DNA of 64,000 bases, taken from positions 62,001-126,000 of the forward strand of contig RSEE01000102.1 of NCBI GenBank assembly GCA_003971905.1, given 5' to 3'. Shown in pieces: positions 34,583 to 47,426 of this stretch. The translations under genes and the position numbers were made by a program. Position 1 is the first letter of the stretch; each line of letters begins with the position of its first letter. The DNA is from Moniliella sp. 'wahieum' (taxonomy: Eukaryota > Basidiomycota > Moniliellomycetes > Moniliellales > Moniliellaceae). The notes under the pieces were generated by a model. The model made no database searches and was not told the DNA's origin. It saw nothing but the letters and a program-made list of their open reading frames with translations.

Positions 34583-36969
34583 ATGTCAGCGCCACGCCCC
34601 CCCGAGCACAGCGGGCCCAGCGCCTTCGCACGCACCTCGTCCGATGGGCTCGATATGTTCCCAGCAGGGCAAACGCACACGCTGCCGTACGAGCGGCGGG
34701 CCACCGGCGCCGCCACCGCCCGAGGACACCTGGAAGACGCCCGACATCAGTCGTCGGCCTTCCTTTTCCAAAGTGTCCGAGCCCAGCACGCCCTACGCCG
34801 AGTTGTCCGTCTTGGGCATCGCCGCTCAGCGGGCCTCGCATCAAACCGACCGAACTGAGGCCAAGGACGCCGGTGCAGAGGGCGCCACGTCGCTTCCATC
34901 GCCAAGCACAGCTGGTGCCCCGGCTCTCTCCCACGACCGAGGGGCCAGTGCACACGACGCTGGCCCGCGCGGTGCGCTGGGTGGCGAAACAGATGACCCC
35001 TGAGGAACCCAGCGAGACGGACCTGCAAGATGTTGGCATTGCTCTCCGCGCTCTGCGGCAGCACCAACCGGGTCTTCAGGCCGACACGTACGCCGAAAAA
35101 ATTCGCGCGAGGGCAATATGCTCCAACAGCGTCCGGTCATCTTGCCCACTGCCACGGCCGAAGTGGCGTTTGTTGCGATCAGTTGTGTGGGCCAGGGCCT
35201 GTTTGCGCATTACCTAGGCAACGCCATGGTGCTGCAAAAGCAGCTGCTCGAACGGTTCCCACATGCCCAACTCGCAGCGCGCGTGGTTGTCCGGCGCCTA
35301 CTCCCTCTCCAACGGCGTCATGGTCGTCGTCGCCGGGGGCTGCAGATATGTTCGGGGCGAGAATCATGATTCTTAGCTCGCTTCTCTGGCTCACATTTAG
35401 TTCCATCTTGGGTGCCGCGATCGGGAACAACAGCGGGATCGTCTACCTGATTATTCGTGCTTTCCTCGGTCTTGGTGTGGCAGGAATGACATCCGCTAGT
35501 ATCAGGTACGCCTTCCCCCCCCCCTCCTCGTCCTACCTACCCATGCACACACATCCTTGCAAATCGCTAACACCTTCTCGCGGACCCCTCCCCTTGGATA
35601 CAATAGCTACCTGGGCCGAATCTACAAGCCCGGGCGGCGCAAAACCGTTGTGTTTTCCGTCATGGGGGGGATGGGTCCGACGGGGTACTTGACGGGGGGC
35701 ATTCTTGCCGGTGCCTTCCAACATCATCTACCTTGGATCTCGGGTGTCAACGCAATCATTACCGGGGTCCTGTTCCTTTTGGCGGCGCGGTACGCACCGA
35801 CCGAGCGGACCGTGCGGCGCTTTGAACTGCTGAGCGGCGCCAAGCCCCACCCAGCACGCAAGTTTGACTTTCCTGTGCCATCCTCGCCGTCTCGTCGGTA
35901 GGATTGATCGTGTTTGGTCTGACGCAGGGGAGCAGTGCGCATTGGGCGCCGTATACCTATGTGACGGTGATTGTGGGACTGATCTTACTTCGTACGTGTT
36001 TTGGTTCGTGTCTTGTGTTGGCGTGCACGTGGTCTGACGTGGGGCGATGATGGGTGTGGTATGGTGTGGCGGCTTTTGTTTGCGCAGCTGTGTTTGTCTA
36101 TGTCGAGTCCAAGGTCGAGGACCCCATCGTGCCCAACGGCCTGTGGCGCGTCAAGGGCTTTTCCAGCCTCAGTGCCGTGTTTTTCATGTCGATTGGCTCG
36201 TTTACTTCGTTCCAATTCTATGCCATCCAATTCTGGCTGCGCTTCCAAGGTGCCGACGGCATGACGGCGGCACTCTACCTGATCCCCAACTTTGTCGCTG
36301 GCCTCTTGGCCACGTTTTCCGTCGGCCGCCTCTTCCACTTGCTCCCGGGCCACGTGATCTTTAGCGTGGGCTGTCTGGCCTCGGCCACGGGCTCGGCATT
36401 TTTCCTGTGCACAATCCCAACACGAGCTACTACGCCTTATCCATGCCGGGCATCTTTCTCTCCACTGTACGTACGAGGTCATATGATGGCAGCTTGTGTG
36501 GGGCCACCCCACCTATGACAACCAACTCACCTTTTGTTTGCTCTGATTCTGCCTCGCACCCTCGGTTCAGTTCACCCCGGACCTCACCTTTGCTGCAGCC
36601 TCCATCTTCATCACCAGCAACGTGTCGCGGCGGTACCAAGGCGTTGCCGGTTCGGCGCTTGTTACGCTCCAAAACATTTCCCAAGCCATTATGACTTCCC
36701 TATCCGAAACGGTGGGCTCGAGCGTGGGCGAGAAAGGGTACCCCGTCTTGTCCCTCACCCTCAAGCCCGAGTACCGCCACGTGGGGCTCAATGGGACGTC
36801 GTGGATTGGTCCAGGTGGACATCGGGAGTACGGGTCGGCGCAGGGAACGACGATGGAGACGTTACAAGCGATCTGGTGGTTTGATCTGGGCGGTGCCTTG
36901 TTGGCGTTGATTTTGGCCGTGACCTTGCTGCGCATCCCCAAGCAAGAGGAACGGGAACACCTTGAGTAA
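34583..36969 (+). CDS. MFS transporter, DHA2/ATR1-like (14-TM type)
   Basis: Plasma-membrane major-facilitator protein of the family that includes yeast Atr1 and the ammonium exporter-like Amf1; substrate not predictable. ATG at 34583 (ACCACCATGT), then a hydrophilic N-terminus of about 180 residues with Ser/Thr/Pro. Membrane part: AEVAFVAISCVGQGLFAHYLGN, MVVVAGG-like loop, ADMFGARIMILSSLLWLTFS, YLIIRAFLGLGVAGMT, intron 35506-35606, SYLGRIYKPGRRKTVVFSVM (the motif of the 6-7 loop), PTGYLTGGILAGAF, VNAIITGVLFLLAARYAPTE, VGLIVFGLTQGSSAHW, introns 35992-36087 and 36467-36570, SLSAVFFMSIGSFTSFQFYA, FVAGLLATFSVGRLFHLLPG, FTPDLTFAAASIFITSNVSR, YQGVAGSALVTLQNISQAI and a last segment FDLGGALLALILAVTLL. 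Stop at 36969. About five single-base breaks. Confidence 0.88.
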
Positions 36970-37530
36970 CCGCAAGAACAACCGTTGCGTCACTTGGTAC
37001 GCAAGCCTAGTTGTGGCTTGGCTTGCCACAACACGCTTTATCACCCTGTGACCCCTTTTCCCTCTGACAAATTGTAGCTTCGTCCGCCGCGAGTTCTACG
37101 TCCCCCCGGTTATCCCTCTCGCCCCTCGTCAATGCATCTTGGATGGATCTATCTCCCTTGAGGTTGGGCGGCGTTTCCCACGTTTCTTTCTATCTTTTTT
37201 GCATCCCTCTGCCTCATTTATCTTCTACCCTCATCCCCGCCTCGCCTGTCTTTTCGCGATGGGTTGATATTGATAGGGCAGTGGTGCGAGCAGAACAGGC
37301 GGGGTGGGATGGAGCGGCCGTTACCGTCATTCATCATTCATCGACATGGGCAAGCGCAGATCAGCTGCCCACCCCACAGCGGGCGCTTGCACCGAGCGTC
37401 GCAGTGCTGCACATGGGATGCGCATCGGACTTGGGCGGCGGCAGGGCACAGGAGCAGTGTGCTGCGCTGCGCTTAACGGGGGGTTATATAGAGTGGGCGC
37501 TGATGGGCGGCGTCGGATGGATGGTGCTGC
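36970..37530. other. Intergenic, no gene seen
   Basis: Between the MFS gene and the chitin synthase promoter. A pyrimidine-rich stretch at 37180-37260. Confidence 0.5.
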
Positions 37531-37558
37531 TAACGTTTAACGTTTAACGTTCAACGGT
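37531..37558 (+). repeat. Four-unit 7-bp array (TAACGTT) in the chitin synthase promoter
   Basis: TAACGTT three times, then CAACGGT, 119 bp upstream of the ATG at 37677. The end TTCAACGGTG resembles TTGAACGGTG in the MDJ1 promoter array. Confidence 0.8.
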
Positions 37559-37606
37559 GTGTATATGTCCTCGAGCACCCTCTGGCACCTCGCCCTTGCT
37601 CTGCCC

Positions 37607-37667
37607 CGCCCCCACCACCACCTCCACTACCTCCACCTCCACCACCTCCACCACCACCACCACCCGT
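37607..37667 (+). repeat. CCA/CAC run in the chitin synthase leader
   Basis: CCA, CCT and CAC triplets on the sense strand ending 10 bases before the ATG. Confidence 0.8.
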
Positions 37668-37676
37668 ACACTCGCC

Positions 37677-40600
37677 ATGGCCGCATACGCCCCGCGCGCA
37701 TCCGAGCGCCTGTCGGAGCTGCCCAGCATCCGCAGCGACACGGTCGCCGCCAGCCTGCGCGACGCTTCCTCTCTGGCTTTGTCTACACCGACCTCAGCGA
37801 CAGTGTCCTGGTCGCCCTCAACCCCTTTGCACCGCCGCCGCCACCGCCACCGCCGCCGCCCCAGCCACCCCCGCTGCCGCCATGGCCTCCGTCAACGCCC
37901 TCGAGACCTTGCGCGAATACATTGCGGATGCCCGCGAGCCCCACAAGCAGCGCCGCACCGGCGTCTTGCCTCCCATCTCTTCCAGCTCATCGGGCGCGCG
38001 TACTACTACATGCTGCGCACGGCCAGGACCAATCGATTCTTATCGAGTACGTTCGTCTTCCTTCTTGTCTCTCTCTCTTCATATTTCCCCATCTATCTTC
38101 GTATATTTTCCACATCTTTTCCCCCCTCTTTCCCCATGACACGAATACCCGCATTCTTTTTTGTACATTATTATGCCCATACATATACTCTGTGGTTTCC
38201 GTTAAGAATGCTAGGCACCCTTCCTCCCAATATCTTTTGCTGACTCTTCTTCTCACCGTAACTCCCGCAGCGGTGAAACAGCGTCGGGCAAGTCGGAGAT
38301 CCGTCGCTTGGGTGTCAAGGCACTCGTCGAACTGGGCGTCCCGCCCCCAGGCAAAAAAGGGAGCAAGCTAGCATACCAAGTCCCTGCCGCCGAGTTTATC
38401 CTTGACAGTTTCAGCAAACACTTTGCCTCGGACAATGCCGACGCATCAGCCGCTGTGCGGTACACTGAATTGCAGTACACCGAGGCAGGCAAACTGGTGG
38501 GCTGCAAATGCTCGAGTACTACCTCCAGAAACGGCTGGTTGTCGAACATGCCTCAGGTGACCGCACGTTTCATGTACTCCATTACCTCTTTGCTGGTGCG
38601 TCCGACGAAGAAAAGGAGTTTCTCTCCTTCCCATCCGTGTCCGCAGAGCAGTCAGCCTCCCTTTCGGTACCTTCACGGCGCAGGAAGTCGAGCCCTTCAG
38701 CCTGGATTTCTTCGTGCCGATGCACTCAAGTTGGCCAAACTCAAACATGCATTCAAAAACGTAGGCATGAGCCAACGTCAAGTGGCTAACATTTGCCAAA
38801 TCCTCGCCGCCATCCTCCACCTGGGCAACCTGGACTTTTACCAAGACTCCAACCGTACCGCTGACCCGGCCCAAGTGCGAAATGGGGAAACACTCGCCTT
38901 GGTCGCTCGTTATCTTGGCGTGGCCACCAAAGGGTTGGAAGAAGCGCTTACCTTCCAGACCAAGCTCATCCGCCACGAAGTGTGTACTGTGTTGTGTGAC
39001 ACGCAAGGCGCCGGGGCCAACCGGGATGAGTTGGCCAAGACACTGTACAGCCTCCTTTCCACCTGGATTGGCGAACAAATCAATTCCAAGCTCAGTCGAC
39101 AAGATTTTGATTGCTACGTGGGGTTGGTCGACATGCCCGGATTTGTCGCGACGCCCCTGATGGGCGGACGGTATGGGAGCGCCGGTTTTCGTCGTTGGAC
39201 CAACTGGTTACTAATTTTGCTACCGAGTATCTGCATCGCTGGTGCCTTCACTCGCTTTGAGTCGAAAAAGGACGAGTATGCCGACGAGGGCTTGAGCGCG
39301 ATCCTGCCCGAGGTGAGCTACTTTGACAATTCGGAAAGCTTGCGTCTCTTCCTCAATCGTCCCGGTGGCTTGGTTCACATTATCGATGACCAGTCCCGCC
39401 GGATGCCAAAGAAGACGAATCACACGATGGTCGATGCGTTTGGCAAACGTTGGGGCAACCATCCTGCGTTCAAAGTGGGTCCTATCAGTCGTTCCGGATT
39501 CGCCACATTTACCATCTCGCACTACGCTGGACCGGTTACCTACTCATCGGAAAACCTATTGGAACAGAATAACGAAAAGATCAATTCGGACTTTGTTCGG
39601 CTTTTGGCCGGCGCGCACGGCGGGCACACGTCATGAACGCTCGCCTGGTTCCAGCTCTAGTTTTGTCCGTGGCTTGTTTAGTTCCAAGACGCTCAAAACC
39701 ATCTCGGATCCGCGCAACGACCAAGCGGTCGTTGTGGCGCAGCAGTCGGTTGAGCCCACTCGTACCCCGTCGGTACGGCGAAAGAATGGGGCGACGGGAG
39801 GTTTGACCCGGGCCGGCACGGTGCGCCCTAAAGGGGCCAACAACAAAATGGCGGATGACGACGAGGATAATTACCAGCAAGACAACGAAAAGCTTTCCAA
39901 GGCCACCATCTGTGGTGTGATGGGCGAGTTTCAAGAAGCGCTCGAAGGCCTGTTTGACACGATCAACAATACCAAACCGTGGTTTGTCTTTTGTATCCGT
40001 CCCAATGAGAACCAAATTCCGAACCAAGTGGAGGTCCGGTTGGTCAAGGACCAAGTTGCCCTGCTCGGTTTGGCCGAGATGGCGCGTCGGTTTGTCACCG
40101 AGTTTAGTGTGGGAATGACATACGTTGAATTTTGCCAACGGTATGCCGAGACGGCGTCGTTGGAGAAACTCGATATGGGGTATGCTCAAGGAAGTGAGGC
40201 GATGAAGAAGGTCGCCGACGCAAAGGAGGTGATGGACTGGGACGATTACCATGCTGCCCTAGGACGGTCCAAGGTCTTTCTGGCTTTTGCCTCCTTTCGG
40301 GAGCTGGAGGACGAGCTGCGGATTGGCGATCCGGACGAAATGCGAGCCCACAATCGACGTGTCCTGGCCGACCAACAGGCCTTGGCCCGGCAAGAACACG
40401 TGGACCCTTACTCCTGAGGGGCTGGTGGACGAGACATCGACGGGTCGGCTGCCTGTGGACGAGATGGATACGGTGGCAGATCATGGTACGACCGATATGG
40501 AACACAATCGCACATTTACACTGGGCGACGACGGTAGGGATGCCGACCAGTTTCTTCCTCCTCCGGTAACCATGGGAAGCGGAGGGGGCGGTGGCCCCGA

Positions 40601-43600
40601 TGCACGTAGTTTGGGATCCGAACTGAGCCGTCCCGACGGTTCCGTCGCTGCCGCGTCGGTGGCCTATGCCCCGTCGGAGAATATGTTTGCTGGATTGCCA
40701 GCTGGCGTGCGCAACGGTGCGTCGGGCCAAACCAACGCCGAGGATGGGGACGAGGAGGTGATGCGCAAACTGGGAGATGAAGAGGAAGGAGCAGTGGCGG
40801 TGGAAGAGGAAGCGACGTCGGCGCGTAAGGAATGGGTCGTATTACGTGGGCCTTGACCTTCTGGATCCCCAGCTTGGTTCTCAAGTGGTGCGGGATGAAG
40901 CGTTCGGACATTCGCCAGGCATGGCGGGAAAAGCTGGCCATCAACATGATGATCTGGCTTGTCTGCGGGTGCGCCGTCTTTGTGATCGCCGTCATGGGCC
41001 GCATCATTTGCCCCACCCAGCACGTGTACAACCAGCAAGAGTTTTCCAACCACAAGAACCCAGCCCATGCCTTTACGGCCATCCGGGGCGAAGTGTTCGA
41101 TCTGACCAAGGTAGCCAAGACCCACCTGTCTACGATTCCGTCGTGCCGAGCAAGCAGATTATGCGCTATGCGGGCCAAGATGCCACCCCCCATCTTCCCC
41201 GTGCAAGTCAATGCACTGTGCAACGGAGAGTGACGGGCTCCATCTCGCCCTGGGTTCAGCTCTCCTCGACCAACGAGACCGACACACAACATGCAGTACC
41301 ACGACTTCCGCTCCATTCACACCACGGATGCTCGCCCCGACTGGTACTACGAGCAGATGTGGGTGATGCGGTATACGGCCCGGGTGGGATTTTTGGGGTA
41401 CACCAAGTCGGGGTGAAAACTTTTGTTAGCGACGGCCGCATTGTGGCGATTTACGATGACAAGGTGTACGAGATTACCGATTATGTCAACCAGGGCGACC
41501 AAGGCGTGCTTCAGGCTCCGGACGGGCAGCAGGTACCCGATGGGATCAGCCCTGTGATCCTAGATCCATCGATCGTGCAGCTGTTCAAGTCCGCCCAAGG
41601 CGGCGACATTAGCAAGAAGATGCGCGATCTCAAGATCGACCCGGCTGTGATGGCGCGCCAAAAGGTCTGTCTTCGTAATCTGTATCTCATTGGCGAGGTG
41701 GATCATCGGAGCGATGCGGCTTGCAAGTTTGCCAATTACATCCTTCTTGCCCTGTCGATCTTTATGGTATCGATCATTGGCTTCAAGTTCTTGTCGGCGC
41801 TTCAGTTCTTCGCGCATCAGATGCCGCCCGAACAGGACAAGTTTGTTGTTTGCCAAGTGCCGTGCTACACTGAGGGTGACGAAGAGATCCGCAAGACGGT
41901 CAATTCCCTCGCTAGCCTCAAGTACGACGACAAGCGCAAGCTGCTCCTGATCATCTGCGACGGAATGATCGTCGGCAGCGGCAACGATCGTCCTACGCCG
42001 CGAATCGTGTTGGACGTATTGGGGGCCAATCGCAGGTGGACCCCGAACCGCTCTCCTTCCTCTCCCTAGGCGAGGGCACCAAGCAACACAATATGGCCAA
42101 GGTGTATTCGGGGCGTACGAGCATTTGGGCCACGTGGTTCCTACCTTGTTGTGGTCAAGGTGGGCAAGCCTAGCGAACGGTCCCGGCCAGGCAACCGGGG
42201 CAAACGGGATTCGCAGTTGATCCTCATGCGCTTTTTAACAAGGTCCATTTTGGTTCGCCCATGAACCCGATGGAGTTGGAGATGTATCATCAAATCAAGA
42301 ACGTGATTGGCGTCAATCCATCCTTTTATGAGTATGTGCTGCAAGTGGACGCCGATACCGTGGTGGACACCATGTGTCTTGCCCACTTTATTTCCTTTTT
42401 CTCCAAAGACAAGAAGGTCATTGGCCTTTGTGGCGAAACGGCCTTGAGCAACGCCAAGGAGAGCATCATCACTATGCTGCAAGTATACGAGTACTACATC
42501 TCGCACTACCTGACCAAAGCGTTCGAGTCGCTCTTCTCTTCCGTCACATGTCTTCCCGGCTGCTTTTCCATCTTCCGCCTTCGTACCCCGACCACATCGG
42601 CCCCTGTTTGTGGCCACCTCTGTGGTGGAGGAGTACAGTGAGAATCGGGTGGACACGCTGCACACCAAAACCTGCTCCATCTGGGCGAAGATCGGTACCT
42701 CACCACCCTGGTTCTCAAGCATTTCCTCAGTTCAAGACCCAGTTCTACAGCCCCGCCAAGTGCAAGACGACCGCACCCAATTCATGGCAGGTACTGTTGT
42801 CCCAGCGTCGTCGTTGGATCAATTCGACGGTGCACAATTTGTTTGAGCTGATTTGGACCCCGGGACTGTGTGGGTTTTGCTGTGTACGTCGTCCTCCATG
42901 CTTTGTGTACACTTGATTTGTTTTTGCGGCAAGGGAAGAGAGAACCGATGTATTGACACGTTCAACCTGCAGTTCTCCATGCGATTTATCGTCATGATCG
43001 ATCTTCTGTCTACAGTGATTGCACCTGTTACGGTGGCTTACATTGTGTACTTGATCGTCGTTGTTGCCACGCACGAAGGCAGTATCCCGCTCACCTCGAT
43101 CATCTCTCTGCGCCATCTACGGCCTGCAAGCGGTCATCTTTTCTCTGCATCGCAAGTTTGAGATGATTGGGTGGATGGTTGTCTACATTTGTGGCATCCC
43201 CGTCTGGTCCTCTTTCTCCCGCTCTACTCGTTTTGGCACATGGACGACTTTCCTGGGGCAACACGCGCGTCGTGACCGGCGACACGGGCAAAAAAGTAGT
43301 GATCCACGACGAGGGCACTTTTGATCCCACCGAAATTCCCCTCAAGACGTGGGCCGAGTACGAAAACCGAGTTGTGGGACCAAGGCTCCAACCGATCGGT
43401 CGGCTCCCTGCTCGACGCGCATACCGACTTGGACACCAAATCCGCCCAAGCGGGCTTCGCATCGGACTACGGCTCGGTGGCCAAGTCGTGGGCGTCGGGG
43501 TATGCGGGAAGCAACTTCGTGCCTCCCAAGGGGGAAGGCAGTCTGTTTGGCCACAGCCCCTGGGACGGGGCGGGGTCGGTGTATGGCGCGGCGGGCGTGC

Positions 43601-44056
43601 ATCTAGAGGGTTCGATGATGAGTGGGTACCCGCTGCCTGCGCCCGCCTTTTCGGGACAGGGAACGGTGCACCCAGCTGGCTACCCGTCGGGCGTGCCCAG
43701 CCCGTTGCACTATGGGCCCGGCTCGGTGCACCGTTCTCTTCCCTCGCGCTCGGTGCACAACGGATCGGGCCAAGGGTCCCACCTGGGTCACGGGTACGGC
43801 GGCTATGTCGGTCCGGGCGCGTGGCGGCGCCCGCATCGTTGCGCGAAGGAGGGTACGGTGTCCCGTCCGGCGCGCCGTCCGAGGCGGTTTGGAGGCGGAT
43901 GTGCGCGCGTTGCTTGCCTCGTCCGATTTGTCCGTCTTGACCAAGAAGCAGGTCCGACTGCAGCTGGAGCGCAAGTACGCCACGTCGCTCGCGGACCGCA
44001 AAGTGTGGTTGAACCAGACGGTGGAACGGTTGCTGGCGGAAACAATGGGAGCGTGA
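37677..44056 (+). CDS. Chitin synthase with N-terminal myosin motor (class V)
   Basis: Polymerises UDP-GlcNAc into chitin at growing tips; the myosin head aids tethering of vesicles. ATG at 37677. Myosin motor (37740-40415): [23 protein letters not shown], intron 38047-38270, then the P-loop [54 protein letters not shown] (switch II region), [28 protein letters not shown]. Acidic linker (40430-40830); [12 protein letters not shown] and [20 protein letters not shown] membrane segments; cytochrome b5-like part with [12 protein letters not shown] (about 41040-41300). Catalytic part: [49 protein letters not shown], and [16 protein letters not shown] with the QRRRW motif. Intron 42884-42972, then [20 protein letters not shown] and further membrane segments. 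The C-terminal DEK-C domain ([32 protein letters not shown]) marks class V. About a dozen single-base breaks. Confidence 0.95.
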
Positions 44057-44815
44057 TTTGTATCGATGCCCTGTGCATTTCTCTTCTCCTTTCTCTTTCT
44101 CTCGATCTCTCTTGGTCTTTTAACTTGAACAGTTGGGTTTTCTGTCGGCCTTCTCCGTTTTCTTTTGGTGGTGGCCTCTAGGGTGCAGCTGAATGTATAC
44201 ATCGGCATACGGCTGCCCTGGTGGCTCTCTTTTTCATCTTCTTTGGTCGCATGTCACAAAGCTTGCGGACTGAGTACTGTGATCCGTGGTCTTGGCGGTG
44301 AGGGGGGAGAGTTCGTTGATGGTTTGAGGCCTTTCAGACCTAGCCCCAGGCGTCGTATGGATGGATATGGTCCACCCCGGGTCTTTTATCCGCTCGTCGT
44401 ACATATTGCTTTTGAGGGACGCTGGGGGTTTCGTGATGGTTGCTGTGCTGCTGGAAAGGGGCGGGGACAGGCAGCGAGATGGACCTGTTCTCCATGGCTG
44501 GTGGGGCTCACCGACAGTTCTGCACACGTAGAAGAGATGCTCCTGCGAGCGGGCGTGCGAACGAAGTACAAAGAACGAAGAACGAATAGCGCCCCACCGC
44601 TCTTCGCCTCTTCTCGCTTCTCTCCTGGTGCGCAGCGTGTGGAAATGGTCGGTTGGGCGTCTCGAACCTGGCTTTCATTCTTGCTCCGCTGTGCCGCCGC
44701 CACGCGAAGGGGCAGCCGCTGACGTCACGGCACGGCGAGGGCAGCCGCACTCTCCCACCTCTGCTCCACCACCGCCGCGTCCCCCCCCCCACCTGCCTTT
44801 CCCACGGCGCGCAGC
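44057..44815. other. Intergenic; short 7-bp array at 44560
   Basis: AACGAAG, TACAAAG, AACGAAG, AACGAAT at 44560-44587. No gene; the 3' part is C-rich and leads into the next start. Confidence 0.55.
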
Positions 44816-45722
44816 ATGGCCAAGTCCAAGTCCACGCCCGCCGCCGCCACCACATCCAATGCCAACCCCAAATCCAAATCCAAATCCAAATCCAAAACCA
44901 AGTCTGCACCGTCGCACGCCGAGCAAGGCGGGCGGCCCACGTGCTGGGTCCCGGTCGGGGGCACGCATGGTGTGGCCGCGCTTGGCGCCGCAGCCCGGGT
45001 TGGACCCCAGCTCGATCGACTGGCGCCTAGCAGACCAACTGGGGGTGGTGCACAACTTTTTCACTCGGCAAGAGTGCCATGCGCTGATCGAGGCGTGCGA
45101 TGCCCAGTCGTTCCTCCCCTCGCCGCCGCGCGACGAGGCGAAGCGAGTCGCAGCAACGAGCGCTGGTCATTGAGGACGTGCAGTTTGCCCATACCTTGTG
45201 GCAGCTGCTCGCGCCTGCCTGCCGTACCTGGGTGGGCAGCGAAGGAAAGATCAAAGGCTTGCATGCCACCGGTCTCAACTCCAACATTCGCGTGTACCGG
45301 TACCTGCCAGGCCAGGCGTTTGGCGCGCACTACGATGGTAGTGTGGTGGATACCATCACGGGCAAAAAGAGCGAGTGGACTCTGCTCATTTACCTCACGG
45401 GTGCACAAGATGGCGTGGTAGGCGGTGAGACGGTGTTTTACCAGGACCATACCAAGCGACCCGATAAGCAAATTGTCATGCCGCTCGAACGAGGCGCCGC
45501 ACTGCTCCACCGCCATGGCGATGTACGTCCCCCCCCCTCCCCTCCCCTCCGAGCGGCTGCGACGTGCGAGGATCGGTTGGTTGCTGACCTGGGTGGCGTG
45601 CCGGCGCGGCGGCGGTGGTGGGGGGGCACCGTGTGTGGGGACAGGCATGCATGCTGCACGAAGCACGCCCACCTACGGCCGGAGTCAAGTGGGTGCTCCG
45701 GTCGGACGTTACGTTCGGGTGA
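44816..45722 (+). CDS. 2-oxoglutarate/Fe(II) oxygenase, prolyl 4-hydroxylase-like
   Basis: Dioxygenase of the P4Hc type; target unknown. ATG at 44816 gives MAKSKSTPAAATT and then (Lys-Ser)n from a hexanucleotide repeat, a likely basic disordered tail. Core: LGVVHNFFTRQECHALIEACD, a frame change, RALVIEDVQFAHTLWQLLAP, HATGLNSNIRVYRYLPGQAF, then GAHYDGSVVD, holding the iron-binding HxD, WTLLIYLTGAQDG, GGETVFYQD, LERGAALLHRHGD, an intron 45523-45644 (GTACGT...ACAG), ACMLHEA with the distal iron His, and GVKWVLRSDVTFG with the 2OG-binding basic residue; stop at 45720. All cofactor residues are present. Similar proteins in fungi are often annotated as oxidoreductase, 2OG-Fe(II) family. Confidence 0.85.
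44868..44905 (+). repeat. CCAAAT hexanucleotide repeat coding Lys-Ser
   Basis: Five to six AAATCC hexamers, A/C/T only on the sense strand. Confidence 0.85.
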
Positions 45723-46703
45723 AGGGGGGGGAGGTCGGCTGGACCGGAGGGGATGGGATGGATGGGATGGACGGCTACGTAGTCCCAGCCACCGTGTCTG
45801 TCTCGCGGGGCACAGCACAACCCACTGGCCTTTTCTGCTATGCTATGGTCACGCAAATGGGTAGGAAAGGAGATGCGCCATTCCATGGCGGGGAGGACGC
45901 GGAGCCATCCAACGCCCATCTCGTCAACAAGGATAAGGATCGCACTTCTGCTTCATCAGAGGGTACCCCCTCACCGTGCGTTCCACCCCAGTGAACGCAG
46001 ACAGCACGAAGCTCGATAAGAACGCGGCGCTGGTGCCTGCGTTTGCTTCTGCCCCATCCTTGGGTGGGCATCATAAAAAAACAGATGGTACAAATTCTGC
46101 CTAGGCCAATCGCAGCGATCCGAACGCGATGAGCCGCATACAGCGCCCCAGGCTGGCACGGCCATCCCGCAGACCCAATCCAGATTAAGCGGGGCGGAGG
46201 GAACACAGCTACACCGACGTACCGACGTGCCGGGACATTCTGACCTGAGGAAGCGGCATCACCCCTCGATCGATCCCCCCCCCCCGGCCAGGCAAGGGAG
46301 CAGAGCGAGCCCAAAAGGGTCGCAGCGGGACAGGAACTGGGACCGAGAGCGGAGGAGCGAATGGACGCCATGCTATCCAGGCCGCTGCCGGACGGTTATT
46401 GACAGACGTGCGGCTGTGGGTCCGGGGGAGGCTGAATGCGGAGGTAGATCAGGCGGGCAGAGGCAGCGTTCAGAGGGAAGTGGTGGCGGTGCGTGTCGTG
46501 GCGGGAGGAAGAAGAAAGTGCGGTTGGGACCAAACAAGGAGCGCATGCAGGCTAAGAGAACGAAAGGGGGACAGGAACGGGTGCGAGGGGGTCGAGGGTG
46601 GACAGTGTTTTTCCTCCCAGGCGGCCGGCGAGGCGCAGGGGCGACGGTGGCCAACAGCGGAGACATGCGTGCAGCGACTTCTGCCTTGGACGTCAGATGC
46701 GCG
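45723..46703. other. Intergenic, no gene seen
   Basis: Nearly 1 kb between convergent genes. A C10 run at 46268; otherwise no feature. Confidence 0.5.
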
Positions 46704-47331
46704 TTAAGGGCAGCACGTCGGCCTGCTCCTGCTTGGTCTGGCGCACAGCACCAGACACAAAAAGCAGTTCCACACCACCCCGACCAAGTGCAGAACAGCA
46801 GACCGCATAGGGGCGGCACGAGACGCATCGTGATCACCTGCACTGGCACCCACACCGCCCACGATCGCTTGAGCGTCGGCCAAAAGTCGAGGTGGATCTT
46901 ACGTTTGGCGGCGTGGGTGCGGGCGCGGAGCGCATCGGGCCGCCACGCGCGGAAGCGCACGCGAGGCGCACCACGCACCACAGGCAAGGGCTGGAGCCAG
47001 GCAGTGTAAAGAGGAAAAGCAGCAGGCCAAAGGGCGACATGGTCAGCTGGTCCAGCGCGACCTTGGCCGCGGTGCCCCAGGGGACGCGCTCAATGACGGT
47101 GCCGAGCCAGACGTCCTGGAGGGGCGCAAAGACGGCGGCGCCATAGAGCGCGAGGCGGAGCGTGCGGCGGCGTCCCAGCGCGCGGGGGCGGTGGTGGTGA
47201 CGGTGGCGGTGGCGGTGGAGGAGCGGGGCGATGGACTGGGAGGACGTCGCTCAGGGCATAGAGCGCACCGGTGGTGGCGATGGCTGCTGTGCGTGGCGGT
47301 GGCTGCGTCGAGCAGGCGAGAGAAGGTCCAT
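46704..47331 (-). CDS. SYM1: Mpv17/PMP22/Sym1 family membrane protein
   Basis: Small four-helix protein of the mitochondrial inner membrane (Sym1/MPV17) or the peroxisome (PMP22). ATG at 47331; a base break follows at once, after which FSRLLDAATATH and AAIATTGALYALSDVL give the first helix. Then RLALYGAAVFAPLQDVWLG, the family's ALYG..aP...W signature, ERVPWGTAAKVALDQLTMSP with the DQ motif, GLLLFLFTLPG, a linker, KRKIHLDFWPTLKRSWAVWVPVQ with the WP...W.vW...Q signature, MRLVPPLCGLLF and a final WNCFLCLVL-like helix; stop at 46704. About five frame breaks in 210 codons. Mitochondrial placement is inferred from the short Arg-containing N-terminus. Confidence 0.8.
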
Positions 47332-47426
47332 TGTGGCGTGGGCGACGTTCTGGCGGTGCTGGGGTGGCTGCTGCCCGTCGCTCTCCCAGTCGCTCGCGAG
47401 CAGCTGCGTGCACTCGCGTGGGGTAT

